Assembly: GCF_014199525.1 (NCBI RefSeq)
Contig: NZ_JACHNU010000002.1
Coordinates: forward strand, 292,147-356,146
Length of the DNA: 64,000 nt
From: Conexibacter arvalis
GTDB lineage: Bacteria; Actinomycetota; Thermoleophilia; Solirubrobacterales; Solirubrobacteraceae
Direction of reading: 5' to 3'
Position numbers and translations under genes: made by a program. Shown piece after piece: positions 44,383-53,291 of the stretch; within the stretch, counting starts at the first letter, position 1; each line of letters begins with the position of its first letter. The notes under the pieces were generated by a model. It was given only the letters and a program-made list of their open reading frames with translations, was not told where the DNA came from and searched no databases.

Positions 44383-46224
44383 CTACCGCGCGGAGGTCCG
44401 CACGGGCGCGGGCAGGGTTTCGAGTCTGCCCTCGGCGGCCGCGATCACCCCGCGCGCGACCCCCTCCCACGACCACCGCTCGCGCGCGGTCGCGACCAGT
44501 GCCGCGCGGGTCCGCTCGCGCAGGGCGGCGGGCGCGCCGAGCCATCCGGTCACGCGCGCGGCGATCGCTTCGACCGCCCCGTCTCCGACCGGGAACGCGA
44601 GCCATCCGTGCGCCTCGGCCGGGACCGCCGCGGCGAGCGCGCCGGCGACCTCGGCGAGGCCGGAATGGGCGGCGCAGACGGGGAGCGCCCCGCAGGCCGC
44701 CGCCTCGGCGGCGACCATCCCGAACGCCTCCGGGAAGGTGCTGGGAACCACCTGCGCCGCGCACGCCGGCAGCAGGTCGGCGAGCTCGTCGTGCTCCAGC
44801 CGCCCGGTCAGGACGACCCGCTCCGGCAGCGTCACGGCCGCCGCGAGGTAGCGCTCGCGCAGCTCGCCGCCGGCGGCGAGGCGATCGAGGAAGGCGCGGA
44901 GGTGGGCGAGCGGTCTGCCGGCCGGCCCGCCCTCGGCGGCGCGCCCTTCGGCGGCGAGCGCGCCGACCGCGTCGAGGTCGCCGACGGCGAGCGCGGCGAG
45001 CAGCCGCTCGAGCGCCGGCCGGTAGGCGCCGAAGCCGACGACGGCCAGACGCGCTCGCGGCTGCTCCGCGAGCACGAGCGGCCACGCGGCGAGCAGCAGG
45101 TCGACGCCCTTGGAGACGATCAGCTTCCCGACGTAGGCGACGAGCGGGTCCTCGGCCGGCGCCTCGACGAGCCGCTCCAGCGCCCGGGCGGCCTCATCGG
45201 CGTCGCGGTCGAAGGAGGAGGGCGGCGCGGGTGCCGCGGCGGGGCCGGGCGTGGTCTCGGTGTCGGGGGCGGGCGCCGGTGGCGGGCCGGCGCGCGGCGC
45301 GTCGTCGTCGGGGGCGGGCGCCGGTGGCGGGCCGGCGCGCGGCGCGTCGTCGTCGGGGGCGTGCGCCGGGGTCGGCTTCGCGGCGGGCGGCGCTGGGCGG
45401 GCGCCGTCGGAGAGCGGCTCGCCCGGCGCACCCGCGGCGGCGGGATCGGCGATCACTCCGTCGGGCAGCGCGCCGGCGCTCGCCGCCGCTGCCGCCGCCT
45501 CCGCCAGCGCGCCGGCCAGGCGCGCCAGCCCGGCGCGCGCCTCCGTCGGCGGCCGCGGCGCGAAGCGGGCGACGTCGACGCCGGGCGGGCCGAGCCGCGT
45601 GCGCTCCGGCAGGCCCGGCTCCTCCACGGTCGCCCACAGTCGCTCGGCGGTGTGGCGCGAGCCGACGAGCACGCCGCGGGCGCCGGCGATCCCCTCGCGC
45701 GCCGGCGCGAGGAACCGCTCCGGATGCCGCGCGACGGTGTACTCGAGCGCGCTGCCGTGGATCTTGACGGCGTAGGGCGTCGCGCCGAGCGCCCGCCGCA
45801 CGATCAGCGGCCCCATGACGAGATGGTTGGCGAGCGCGGCGTCGGGCGCTGCGCGCGCGACCACCTCGCGCACCGCCGCGACGTTGCCCTCGACGTAGGC
45901 GGCGAGCTCGGCGTCGGTGAGCTGCGGGTACGGGCGCGCCTCGACCGCCTCGTAGCGATCGGCGACGTAGACCGGGAGGATCCCGCCGGGCAGCGCGGGG
46001 CGGTAGACGGCGCAGCGGACCGGCTCGCGCAGCGTTCTGACTCGCAGCTCGCCGGCGTCCCAGTCGCCGACGGCGTCGACGAACGGCAGGCGCGCCGGAT
46101 CGCGGTCCTGGCAGACGAGATCGACGACGTGGCCGAGTCGCACGAGCGCCGCCGCGAGCTCGGCGTTGTAGACGTTCGAGCCCGTCCCGCCGAGCAGATA
46201 GCCGTGGAAGAGCAGCAGGCGCAT
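44383..46224 (-). CDS. GT4 family glycosyltransferase with a Pro/Asp-rich insert
   Basis: 613 aa. N-terminal half as in glycogen synthase/GT4 enzymes (FHGYLLGGTGSNVYNAELAAALVRLGHVVDLVCQDRD), nucleotide-sugar half with YVGKLIVSKGVDLLLAAWPLV and PSTFPEAFGMVAAEAAACG (E-x7-E). Between the two halves, residues about 245-355 are a low-complexity Ala/Pro/Asp insert that includes a duplicated 15-residue unit. Normal family length is about 400-450, so the insert explains the excess. TACGCT (46234-46239) ends 9 nt before the ATG. Product unknown. Confidence 0.87.
   Translation of the reverse strand: MRLLLFHGYLLGGTGSNVYNAELAAALVRLGHVVDLVCQDRDPARLPFVDAVGDWDAGELRVRTLREPVRCAVYRPALPGGILPVYVADRYEAVEARPYPQLTDAELAAYVEGNVAAVREVVARAAPDAALANHLVMGPLIVRRALGATPYAVKIHGSALEYTVARHPERFLAPAREGIAGARGVLVGSRHTAERLWATVEEPGLPERTRLGPPGVDVARFAPRPPTEARAGLARLAGALAEAAAAAASAGALPDGVIADPAAAGAPGEPLSDGARPAPPAAKPTPAHAPDDDAPRAGPPPAPAPDDDAPRAGPPPAPAPDTETTPGPAAAPAPPSSFDRDADEAARALERLVEAPAEDPLVAYVGKLIVSKGVDLLLAAWPLVLAEQPRARLAVVGFGAYRPALERLLAALAVGDLDAVGALAAEGRAAEGGPAGRPLAHLRAFLDRLAAGGELRERYLAAAVTLPERVVLTGRLEHDELADLLPACAAQVVPSTFPEAFGMVAAEAAACGALPVCAAHSGLAEVAGALAAAVPAEAHGWLAFPVGDGAVEAIAARVTGWLGAPAALRERTRAALVATARERWSWEGVARGVIAAAEGRLETLPAPVRTSAR
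45265..45354. repeat. Two exact 45-bp tandem repeats inside the glycosyltransferase gene
   Basis: Copies at 45265-45309 and 45310-45354, identical, with a partial third at either end. In frame they encode APDDDAPRAGPPPAP twice, so copy number can change without a frameshift. Confidence 0.85.
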
Positions 46225-46311
46225 CCCGCAGCAAGCGTATCCGCGCCGCCGCCCGCCGAACCGCCGCCCGGCGGAGCCGTCGAGCCCGGTCCGTTGGTAG
46301 CATCACGGCCC

Positions 46312-46581
46312 GTGAGCCTTCATCAGCGTTATCGCATGCGGACGCCCTCGACGGGGCGCGAGATCATCCTCCAGGCCGAGCCGGGGCGCACCTACCTCGA
46401 CCGCGAGACCGGCGAGGAGCTCGAGGTCGTCGCCCAGCTGCTGCCGCTGGCGCCGACGCCGTCCGACCTGCCGTGGACCGTGGACAACCTCCGCATCTGC
46501 AACTGGTGCAATCAGTTCGCCCAGAAGGACCTCAACGACTGCCCGACCTGCGGGCGCCGCATGGCCCCGCTCGACCGCTGA
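46312..46581 (+). CDS. Small zinc-ribbon protein
   Basis: 89 aa. The C-terminus has a four-cysteine zinc ribbon: ICNWCNQFAQKDLNDCPTCGRRM. The front part is beta-rich (YRMRTPSTGREIILQAEPGRTYLDRETGEELEVVAQLLP). GTG start with TAGCAT (46298-46303) 8 nt upstream and no ribosome-binding site, indicating a leaderless transcript. Not recognised beyond the ribbon; a small regulatory or ribosome-associated protein is possible. Confidence 0.75.
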   Translation: MSLHQRYRMRTPSTGREIILQAEPGRTYLDRETGEELEVVAQLLPLAPTPSDLPWTVDNLRICNWCNQFAQKDLNDCPTCGRRMAPLDR

Positions 46582-46600
46582 GCCGGTCGCACTCGCGCTC

Positions 46601-47173
46601 GTGCCTCGTCGCACGCCCACGCTCCGACTGATCACAGCTCTCACGCTCGGCGTGCTGCTCTCCGCCGGGCTCGCGGCCTGCGGCGGCGGCTCCGACGTCG
46701 CCGCGACGCTCGAGACGCCGCCGTTGACCGTGCCCACCGGCGCGGCGCTGCCGGCGTCGGCCTCAACGACGCCGTCGACCTCCGCGACGACGTCGACGAC
46801 CGCGACCACGCCCGGGACGACGTCGTCCGACACGGGCGGCTCCTCCGACACCGGCTCGGTCGACAGCTCCGGTGGCGCGACCGACAGCGGCAGCGTCTCC
46901 TCCGGCGGCACCGGCGGGACGACCGGCGGCGGCACCGGCGGGACGACCGGCGGCACGACGGGCGGGGACACCGGCGGGACGACCGGCGGCGGTGACACGA
47001 CCGGCGGCGGCACCGGCGGGACCACCGACGGCACGACCGGCGGCGGCGCCGCCCCCGGTGGCGGCAGCACGACCGGCGGCGGTGGCGGCACGACCGGCGG
47101 CGGCACGAGCAACCCCGGCGGCGCCTCCGGCGACACCGACGCCTTCTGCCAGCAGAACCCCGGCGCCTGCTGA
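46601..47173 (+). CDS. Low-complexity Gly/Thr-rich lipoprotein
   Basis: 190 aa. Signal peptide with lipobox LAAC (Cys27). From about residue 75 to 175 the protein is made of GGTGGTTGGG-type repeats, flanked by a Thr/Ser-rich stretch; the C-terminus is DAFCQQNPGAC with two Cys. Such Gly/Thr-rich chains are typical of cell-surface spacer proteins. GTG start 19 nt after the zinc-ribbon gene, so it may be co-transcribed. The repetitive DNA could vary in length between strains. Confidence 0.65.
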   Translation: MPRRTPTLRLITALTLGVLLSAGLAACGGGSDVAATLETPPLTVPTGAALPASASTTPSTSATTSTTATTPGTTSSDTGGSSDTGSVDSSGGATDSGSVSSGGTGGTTGGGTGGTTGGTTGGDTGGTTGGGDTTGGGTGGTTDGTTGGGAAPGGGSTTGGGGGTTGGGTSNPGGASGDTDAFCQQNPGAC

Positions 47174-47200
47174 TCGACGCGCGGCCCGCTCGCCGCGCAC

Positions 47201-47330
47201 TCCCGTCAGCGCGACTCCGCTCGTCCGCTCGCGGCCCGCTCCCGCAGCGCGTCGTCCGGTCCCGTCAGCGCGTCGTCCGCTCCCGCGCTCGGCCCGCTCC
47301 CGTCAGCGCGTCGTCCGCTCGCGCTCGCGC
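47201..47330. repeat. Imperfect repeats at the 3' end of the small membrane-protein gene
   Basis: CCCGTCAGCGCG and CGTCGTCCGCTC recur at about 47202, 47241, 47261 and 47299, spaced 20-39 bp. On the minus strand every unit carries the end of the upstream gene (RERERTTR-type sequence plus a TGA stop), as if the gene's 3' end had been duplicated several times. Confidence 0.55.
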
Positions 47331-47614
47331 CGCTCCGGCACGCCGCGGCGTTCGACGCGCTGCGGCCGCGACGCGGCGTGGTCGCGGATGCGGACCGGCC
47401 ATGGACCTGCATCCGCCAGCGGCGCTCTGACGCCCGGCCCCTTGGGCCGCGGCGGAGTCGGGTCGGGCGGCGGGTCGTCGTCCCAGCCGTCCCAGTCGCG
47501 CCAGTCGTCGTCGGGCTCGTCGCGGTGACGGAAGTACCAGACGAGCCACACGACCATCCCACCGAGGTCGAGCACGCGCATCCCCACGAGGAAGATCCAG
47601 CCGGCGGTGCTCAC
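47303..47614 (-). CDS. Small membrane-anchored protein
   Basis: 103 aa. One N-terminal membrane segment (GWIFLVGMRVLDLGGMVVWLVWYF), then HRDEPDDDWRDWDGWDDDPPPDPTPPRPKGPG, an acidic, proline-rich tail ending in a basic segment. GTG start; TAGCAT (47621-47626) ends 6 nt before it, so probably leaderless. The 3' end merges into tandem repeats. Family not recognised. Confidence 0.7.
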   Translation of the reverse strand: MSTAGWIFLVGMRVLDLGGMVVWLVWYFRHRDEPDDDWRDWDGWDDDPPPDPTPPRPKGPGVRAPLADAGPWPVRIRDHAASRPQRVERRGVPERRERERTTR

Positions 47615-47721
47615 ACGGCGATGCTACTCCCGGACGACGCGGCGGCGGGCGCGCGCGGTCGGCGATCCGACCGCGCGAGCGCACGAGCCGAGCGCACGGG
47701 CGCCCGGCTCGCCGATGACGG

Positions 47722-48459
47722 TCAGCGGCGCTTCTTCGCCGCCCGTCTCGCCGCGGATCTTCTCGCGGCCGGTCTTCTGGTGGCTCTCGGGACCTTCGGC
47801 GTCGAGATCATCGTCGCCGTGTAGGTCAGCTTCGCCGTCTGGTAGAGGCACTTGTACTGCGCCTCGCTGCCGACGGTCAGCTGCGCGGTCTGCATCGTGA
47901 GCATCTGCTCGTCGCCGCATCTCGATCTGCGGCTCGCGCGCCAGCCGTTGGTCTTGTCGAGGTTGACGGCCAGCACCGGCGCCCACGTCGGCACGGTCAG
48001 CGCGATCACGTCGCCCTTTCTGACCGGCAGCGTCGTCTCGAGCGGGAACTGGACCGTTCTGCCGAGCCACGGCGTGATGCGGATGACCTCGCTCTGCGCG
48101 CTCGCGGTGTAGAAGCGCTTCGGCTTCTGTCTCGACGTCTGGCTGAGCACCGTGATCTGCACGCGCGGCGTGCCGCCGTAGGTGCGGTTGAAGAATCTGA
48201 TCTGTCTGTCGGTCAGCGAGCCGAGCTGGAGCGTGAACGCGACGATGCGACCGTCGGTCGGGATCGTGGTCGGGTACGTTCTGCCGGCCGTGTTGACCTG
48301 GAGCGCCGTCGTGCGCGTGACGACGAAGCAGGAGTCCGGGCAGCTCGTGGTGACGGGGACCGTGCTCTCGCCGATCTCGTAGATCTTCGCCGAGGCGATG
48401 GGAGCGGCCACGCCGAGCGCGCACAGCGACGCGACGAGGCCGAGGAGGATGCGCTTCAT
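47722..48459 (-). CDS. Secreted protein of unknown function
   Basis: 245 aa. Signal peptide (KRILLGLVASLCALGVAAPIASA), a beta-rich body with four Cys (SCPDSC; SRCGDE; YKCLYQ), and a highly basic tail (RATRRPAARRSAARRAAKKRR) of about 25 residues. Similar proteins with a basic tail are common in Solirubrobacterales-type genomes as surface proteins, although I cannot name a family. AGA codons are frequent. Confidence 0.7.
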   Translation of the reverse strand: MKRILLGLVASLCALGVAAPIASAKIYEIGESTVPVTTSCPDSCFVVTRTTALQVNTAGRTYPTTIPTDGRIVAFTLQLGSLTDRQIRFFNRTYGGTPRVQITVLSQTSRQKPKRFYTASAQSEVIRITPWLGRTVQFPLETTLPVRKGDVIALTVPTWAPVLAVNLDKTNGWRASRRSRCGDEQMLTMQTAQLTVGSEAQYKCLYQTAKLTYTATMISTPKVPRATRRPAARRSAARRAAKKRR

Positions 48460-48569
48460 GTGCTCATTCAACACGAACACGCGGCGCAAGTAGCGCTCCC
48501 GCACCGGCGGGAGGCGCGCCAGGAGGACGGTGCGGCGGCCGCGCGAGCAGCCGCCGCGGCTGCCGCCCT

Positions 48570-48773
48570 CTAGAGCTTCATCACGTTGACGGCCTTCGGC
48601 CCCTTGTCGCCCTGCTCCTCCTCGTAGGAGACCTTCGAGCCCTCGGCGAGCGAGCGATAGCCCTCCCCCGAGATCCCGGAATAGTGGACGAAGAGGTCGC
48701 GACCGCCGTCATCGGGGGTGATGAACCCGAAGCCCTTGTCGTCGCTGAACCACTTGACCGTACCCGTTGCCAT
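48570..48773 (-). CDS. csp: Cold-shock domain protein
   Basis: 67 aa, standard CspA length. RNA-binding motifs are [28 protein letters not shown] (RNP1 FGF and RNP2 LFVHY). It binds single-stranded RNA and DNA and acts as an RNA chaperone. The ATG has a G-rich stretch before it. A 160-nt untranslated stretch separates it from the HIT gene; csp mRNAs often have long structured 5' leaders. Confidence 0.95.
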   Translation of the reverse strand: MATGTVKWFSDDKGFGFITPDDGGRDLFVHYSGISGEGYRSLAEGSKVSYEEEQGDKGPKAVNVMKL

Positions 48774-48933
48774 TGCGCCCCCGAGGACTGCAAGCCGGCC
48801 GCTGCCGGCAGGTTCCACCGGGCCGGACGCCCGGTCTTGCTGCAAGAAAGTCAACCGCACCGGCCGGGTCGCGCGCAAGTGGCAATCGTCATCACCGCCG
48901 ACGCGCCAGTCGGTTGCCCCAGTCGGACGGGCG

Positions 48934-49350
48934 CTATCCGAGCAGCTGAGCGGCGGCCATCGCGATCTCGTCGGGATCGCCCTGGGCCGGGATCCACGGG
49001 AGCTTCAACGGGTCGTCGGCGTAGCGCGGGATCACATGCAGGTGGAAGTGGAAGACCGTCTGCCACGCCGCCGAGCCGCACGAGTTGATGAGGTTGACGC
49101 CGTCGGCGCCGAGCCGCTCCTTGACGCGTCCCGCGACCGCTCTGCCGGCGCGCACGACCGCCTCGAGGTCCTCCGCGGGGATCTCCAGCAGGTCCTGCGC
49201 GTGGTTGCGCGGGACGACGAGCGTGTGGCCGTAGGTCGCCGGCGCTATGTCCATGAACGCGACCGTGCGCTCGTCCTCGCGCACGATGCGGGCCGGCAGC
49301 TCGCCGGCGATGATCTTGCAGAAGATGCAGTCGTCGGATGTGGTGGGCAC
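48934..49350 (-). CDS. HIT family protein
   Basis: 138 aa. N-terminal [19 protein letters not shown] and histidine triad HFHLHVIPR near residue 97, the motif of HINT-type nucleotide hydrolases acting on AMP-lysine-like or adenylated substrates. GTG start; TATGCT (49357-49362) ends 6 nt before it, sharing the promoter region with the divergent M28 gene. Confidence 0.93.
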   Translation of the reverse strand: MPTTSDDCIFCKIIAGELPARIVREDERTVAFMDIAPATYGHTLVVPRNHAQDLLEIPAEDLEAVVRAGRAVAGRVKERLGADGVNLINSCGSAAWQTVFHFHLHVIPRYADDPLKLPWIPAQGDPDEIAMAAAQLLG

Positions 49351-49356
49351 GCGCCG

Positions 49357-49372
49357 AGCATATCGGTAGCCT
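49357..49372. promoter_or_regulatory. Back-to-back -10 boxes of HIT and M28 genes
   Basis: TATGCT on the minus strand (49357-49362) and TAGCCT on the plus strand (49367-49372) are separated by only 4 bp, with start codons 6 and 10 nt further out. Two polymerases could not occupy them together, so expression of the two genes should be mutually exclusive at the initiation step. Confidence 0.5.
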
Positions 49373-49382
49373 GGACGCACTC

Positions 49383-50603
49383 GTGCCCGACCGTCGCCAC
49401 CTTCGTGACGCGATCGCTCACCTCGCGTCGATCGACCGTCCCTCCGCCTCGCCCGGCGAGCTCGAAGCGGCGCGGTGGATCGCGGCGCAGCTGTCGGAAT
49501 GGGGCTGCACCGCGCGGGTCGAGGAGGAGCGCGCCAACGGCGGCTACTGGTTCCCGCTCGGCGTCCCCGCCGCCCTCGCCGGCGTGGCGGGCCTGACGGC
49601 GCTCCGCGGCGGTCGCGGCGGCCGGATCGCGGCGACGGCGCTCGGCGCCCTCTCCGCCGCGGCGATCTACGACGACGTCAGCGGCGGCTCGCTGTGGTTC
49701 CGGCGCCGCTTCCTGCCGAAGCGCCCGACCTGGAACGTCGTCGCCGAGACCGGCGACGTCGAGGCCGACCGCACCGTCGTCTTCGTCGCCCACCACGACG
49801 CCGCCCACTGGGGGATCCTCTTCCACCCCGGCGTGCTGCCGCTGGTGGCGAAGGTCGCCCCGTCGCTGCTGGAGCGCAGCAACACCTCGCCGCCGCTGAT
49901 GGCGCCGGTCTTCGCCGGGCCGACGCTCGTCGCGCTCGGCGCGCTGACCGGCAGCAGACGGCTGCTCGCAGCCGGCGCGACCGTCTCGCTCGGCACCGCC
50001 GCCGTGATGGCCGAGATCGGCTCGCGCGACGCGGTTCCGGGCGCGAACGACAACCTGACCGGCGTCGCGACGCTGATCGGCGTCGCCACCGAGCTGGCCG
50101 AGCGGCCGCTGGAGGGGCTGCGGGTCCTGCTCGTCTCGACCGGCTCGGAGGAGGGCTTCATGGAGGGGATGCAGGCGTTCGCCGCGCGTCACTTCCCCCA
50201 CCTCCCGCTCGACCGCACGCACGTCGTCTGCGTCGACACGGTCGGCTCGCCCGAGCTGACGCTGATCGAGGGCGAGGGCATGCTGCGGATGCGCGAGTAC
50301 CCGGACGACTTCAAGGAGCTGGTCGCCGACTGCGCGCGCCAGAGCGGCGTCGAGCTGCGCCGCGGCCTGCGCTTCCGCAACGCGACCGACGGGCTGATCG
50401 CGCTGAAGGCCGGCTACCCGACCGCGACGATCGGATCGGTCACGCCGCACAAGGTCCCGGCCAACTACCACTGGCCGACGGACACCGCCGAGAACGTCGA
50501 CCACTCCAGCGTCGACGACGCCGTCACCCTCTGCACCGCGATCGCCCGCCGGCTCGCCGGCAGCGGCGACGCGCACACGACGGCGAGCGCCGCGTCGGCG
50601 TAG
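49383..50603 (+). CDS. M28 family metallopeptidase with membrane segments
   Basis: 406 aa. Two zinc-binding sites are visible: FVAHHDAAHW (His, Asp-type), GANDNLTG (Asp), STGSEEG (Glu pair), VDTVGS (Asp) and NYHWPTD (His). Two hydrophobic segments (GVPAALAGVAGLTALRG; GPTLVALGALTG) interrupt the N-terminal half, suggesting membrane anchoring. GTG start with TAGCCT 10 nt upstream. Members are aminopeptidases or glutaminyl-cyclase-like. Confidence 0.87.
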   Translation: MPDRRHLRDAIAHLASIDRPSASPGELEAARWIAAQLSEWGCTARVEEERANGGYWFPLGVPAALAGVAGLTALRGGRGGRIAATALGALSAAAIYDDVSGGSLWFRRRFLPKRPTWNVVAETGDVEADRTVVFVAHHDAAHWGILFHPGVLPLVAKVAPSLLERSNTSPPLMAPVFAGPTLVALGALTGSRRLLAAGATVSLGTAAVMAEIGSRDAVPGANDNLTGVATLIGVATELAERPLEGLRVLLVSTGSEEGFMEGMQAFAARHFPHLPLDRTHVVCVDTVGSPELTLIEGEGMLRMREYPDDFKELVADCARQSGVELRRGLRFRNATDGLIALKAGYPTATIGSVTPHKVPANYHWPTDTAENVDHSSVDDAVTLCTAIARRLAGSGDAHTTASAASA

Positions 50604-50623
50604 CGCCGACGGCGCGCCCGCGT

Positions 50624-52051
50624 TCAGCCCTCGGCGACGCGCGCGCGCTCGTCGAGCACGCGCCGGGCGTGGTCGACCGCCTCCTCGCGCGTCGCGACCT
50701 CGCCGGCGTACTGCGCCGCCTCCAGCTCGCCGAGCAGCTCGCCGAGCAGCGGGCCGCGGGCGATCCCGAGCGCGTCGGCCAGCTCGTCGCCGCGAATCAG
50801 CGGCGAGGGCCTGTCGCCAGCCTCCCATGCCAGCGCGGGCCCGATCAGCTCGCGCGCGAGGTCGAGGTGCTTGGCGATCGCCTCCTCCGACTTGCGGCCG
50901 CGCGTCGCGAGGCGGTCGGCGACCGACAGCAGCGAGACGTCGACCTCGACCGGCTGGCAGCGCCGCAGGTAGCCGTGGACCTGGCGTCTGGAGAGCGGCC
51001 GCTCGTGGACGAGGAAGCCGAGTCGCAGGTGGTGGAGCGCCAGCGCCGCGACGTGTGCGCGCAGCCGCTCGCTCGTTCTCAGCCGCGTCAGGATCGCGCG
51101 CGACAGCTCGGCGCCCTGGCGGTCGTGGTCGAAGAAGGTGACGCGGCCGCCCTCCAGCTCGCCGCGTGTCTGCGGCTTGGCGATGTCGTGCAGGAGCGCG
51201 CCGAAGCGCAGCGCCGTCCCGCGCGTCAGCTCGTCGGAGAACGGCTGCGCCAGCAGCTCGCTCAGCGCCGTGCCGTGGTCGGCGCCGAACAGCGCCGCCG
51301 GATCGCGCTCGATCGCGACCGTCTCGGCCAGCACCGCGAGCGTGTGGTCGTGGACGTCGAGGTGGTGGTACCGGCTCTGCTCGACCCCGCGCAGTGCCTC
51401 CAGCTCGGGCAGCACCGCCGCGGTCGCGCCGATCTCCTGCATCAGGCCCAGCCCGTGGAGCGGGTCGGGCGCGCCGATCACGCGCCGCAGCTCGGCGAAG
51501 ACCCGCTCCTGCGCGACGTCGCGCAGCCGCGCGGCCTCCTTGGCGGCCGCGGCGCGGGTGCCCGGCTCGGGCTCCAATGCCAGCTCGCAGGCGAACCGCG
51601 GCAGCCGCATGACGCGCAGCGGGTCGCTGGCGAAGGCGCTCGGCGCGACCATCCGCAGCCGCCGCGCCGCCAGGTCGGCGACGCCGCCGGTCGGGTCGAT
51701 CGGCTCGCCGCCGGCGAGCGGCTCGGCGATCGCGTTGACGGTGAAGTCGCGCTGCGCGAGGTCGTCGGCGATCGTCTCGCCGCCGAGCGGCGCGAGGTCG
51801 GCCTGCCAGCCGCCGCCGCGGCCGACGACGCGCCAGGCGCCGAACGCCTCCGACAGCGGGAAGACCGCGGCGCGCGCGGCACGGCCGAGCGCCCGCGCGG
51901 CCGCCTCGACGTCGCCGCCGACGGCGAGGTCGAGGTCGTTCGTCGCCCGGCCGAGGATGCGGTCGCGCACGGCGCCGCCGACCAGCCAAGCCGGCGCTCC
52001 GCGCAGCGCGTCGCGCGCGAGCGCGAGCGGATCGCCGCTCGCCCCGCTCAC
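50624..52051 (-). CDS. cca: CCA-adding enzyme / poly(A) polymerase family nucleotidyltransferase
   Basis: 475 aa class II nucleotidyltransferase: LVGGAVRD, NDLDLAVGG (metal Asp pair), RRDFTVNA-like QRDFTVNAIAEPL, and LRVMRLPRFA. A C-terminal HD-type domain follows (HHLDVHDHTLAVL; LLHDIAKPQT; FFDHDRQGAELS). As the tRNA-Pro here lacks encoded CCA, such an enzyme is needed. GTG start, minus strand, last gene of the alr-acpS-glmS block. Confidence 0.93.
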   Translation of the reverse strand: MSGASGDPLALARDALRGAPAWLVGGAVRDRILGRATNDLDLAVGGDVEAAARALGRAARAAVFPLSEAFGAWRVVGRGGGWQADLAPLGGETIADDLAQRDFTVNAIAEPLAGGEPIDPTGGVADLAARRLRMVAPSAFASDPLRVMRLPRFACELALEPEPGTRAAAAKEAARLRDVAQERVFAELRRVIGAPDPLHGLGLMQEIGATAAVLPELEALRGVEQSRYHHLDVHDHTLAVLAETVAIERDPAALFGADHGTALSELLAQPFSDELTRGTALRFGALLHDIAKPQTRGELEGGRVTFFDHDRQGAELSRAILTRLRTSERLRAHVAALALHHLRLGFLVHERPLSRRQVHGYLRRCQPVEVDVSLLSVADRLATRGRKSEEAIAKHLDLARELIGPALAWEAGDRPSPLIRGDELADALGIARGPLLGELLGELEAAQYAGEVATREEAVDHARRVLDERARVAEG

Positions 52052-52139
52052 GCGCCACCTCCGACGCCGGACGAGCGAGCGCCCACTGCGAGCGCTTCCG
52101 ACGCGACGCCGTGAGGCCGCCGGCCGAGCGGTCGCGCGG

Positions 52140-53258
52140 TCATGGCGCCACCTCCACGCCGTCGCGGTGGTAGGTCCAGGTGACGCGCGAGCTGAGCGCG
52201 GTCGTGATCTCGTAGTTGATCGTGTCGATCCGCGCGGCCCACTCCTCGGCCGTGATCCGCTCGCCGCCGGCCGCTCCGATCACGACCGCGACGTCGCCGA
52301 CCGCGGCATCGGGCTCGGGGCCGAGCGCGACCGTGACGTTGTCCATGCTGACCCGCCCGACGATCTGCCGTCGTCTGCCGCCGATCAGCACCTCGCCGTT
52401 GCCGGAGAAGCCGCGTCGGAAGCCGTCGCCGTAGCCGATCGGCAGCGTCGCGGTCCAGATCGGCTCGCGTGCCGCGAAGGTCGCGCCGTACCCGACCGTC
52501 TGCCCCGGCGCCAGCGGCTTCACGGCGGCGACGCGGGAGAGCAGCTCGAGCGCCGGCTCCAGGTCGTGGTCGCGCGGGTCCCTCCCCCACGGGTCCATCC
52601 CGTAGACGGCGATGCCGCAGCGGACCAGGTCGAGCCGGCTGGCCGGAATGGCGAGCGCGGCGGCGCTGTTGGCGGCGTGGGCTACGACCGCGGGTGCGAG
52701 GCCGCGCACGCGTTCGGCGAAGGCGACGAACCGATCGAGCTGACCGCCGGTCAGCTCAACGTCGGCGTCTGCGCTGGGGAAGTGGGTCATCACCCCCGCG
52801 AGCGTCAGCCGGGGCGCCGCTGCCACCAGCTCGCCGACGCGCAGCAGCGCGTCGCCGTCGCGCGTCCCGAGCCGCCCCATCCCGACGTCGAGCTCGAGAT
52901 GGACGCGAGCCGACGCGCCGTGTTCGCGCAGCCGCGCGACGAACGGCTCGCTCCAGGCGACGACGTCGGCGTCGGCCGCGAGCGCGACCGCGAGCTCCGC
53001 TTCGCTCAGCGCGCCGAGCACGACGAGGCGGGCGTCGATCCCCGCGGCGCGCAGCTCCGCCGCCTCACCGGCCGCCGCGACCGCCAGCCAGCTTGCGCCG
53101 CCGGCGAGCGCGGCGCGCGCCGCCTGCACCGCGCCGTGGCCGTACCCGTCGGCCTTGACGACCGCGCACAGCGCGCTCTCCCCCACGCGGGCGCGCAGCC
53201 GCGCGCAGTTGCGCTCGATCGCGGCGAGGTTGATGCGGGCGTTGGCGCGCAACGCCAT
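52140..53258 (-). CDS. alr: Alanine racemase
   Basis: 372 aa PLP enzyme making D-alanine for peptidoglycan. PLP lysine in CAVVKADGYGHGA; ELDVGMGRLG and GVMTHFPSAD; and the second active-site Tyr region GYGATFAARE with SMDNVTV. The ATG follows the CBS gene by 33 nt on the same strand. Confidence 0.96.
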   Translation of the reverse strand: MALRANARINLAAIERNCARLRARVGESALCAVVKADGYGHGAVQAARAALAGGASWLAVAAAGEAAELRAAGIDARLVVLGALSEAELAVALAADADVVAWSEPFVARLREHGASARVHLELDVGMGRLGTRDGDALLRVGELVAAAPRLTLAGVMTHFPSADADVELTGGQLDRFVAFAERVRGLAPAVVAHAANSAAALAIPASRLDLVRCGIAVYGMDPWGRDPRDHDLEPALELLSRVAAVKPLAPGQTVGYGATFAAREPIWTATLPIGYGDGFRRGFSGNGEVLIGGRRRQIVGRVSMDNVTVALGPEPDAAVGDVAVVIGAAGGERITAEEWAARIDTINYEITTALSSRVTWTYHRDGVEVAP

Positions 53259-53291
53259 CTCACTCGACCTTCCGCCGGACGGAGCGGCCCG

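Noticed and set aside
45265-45354. Possible CRISPR-like repeat
   Set aside because: Copies are directly adjacent with no spacers and lie in frame inside a gene.
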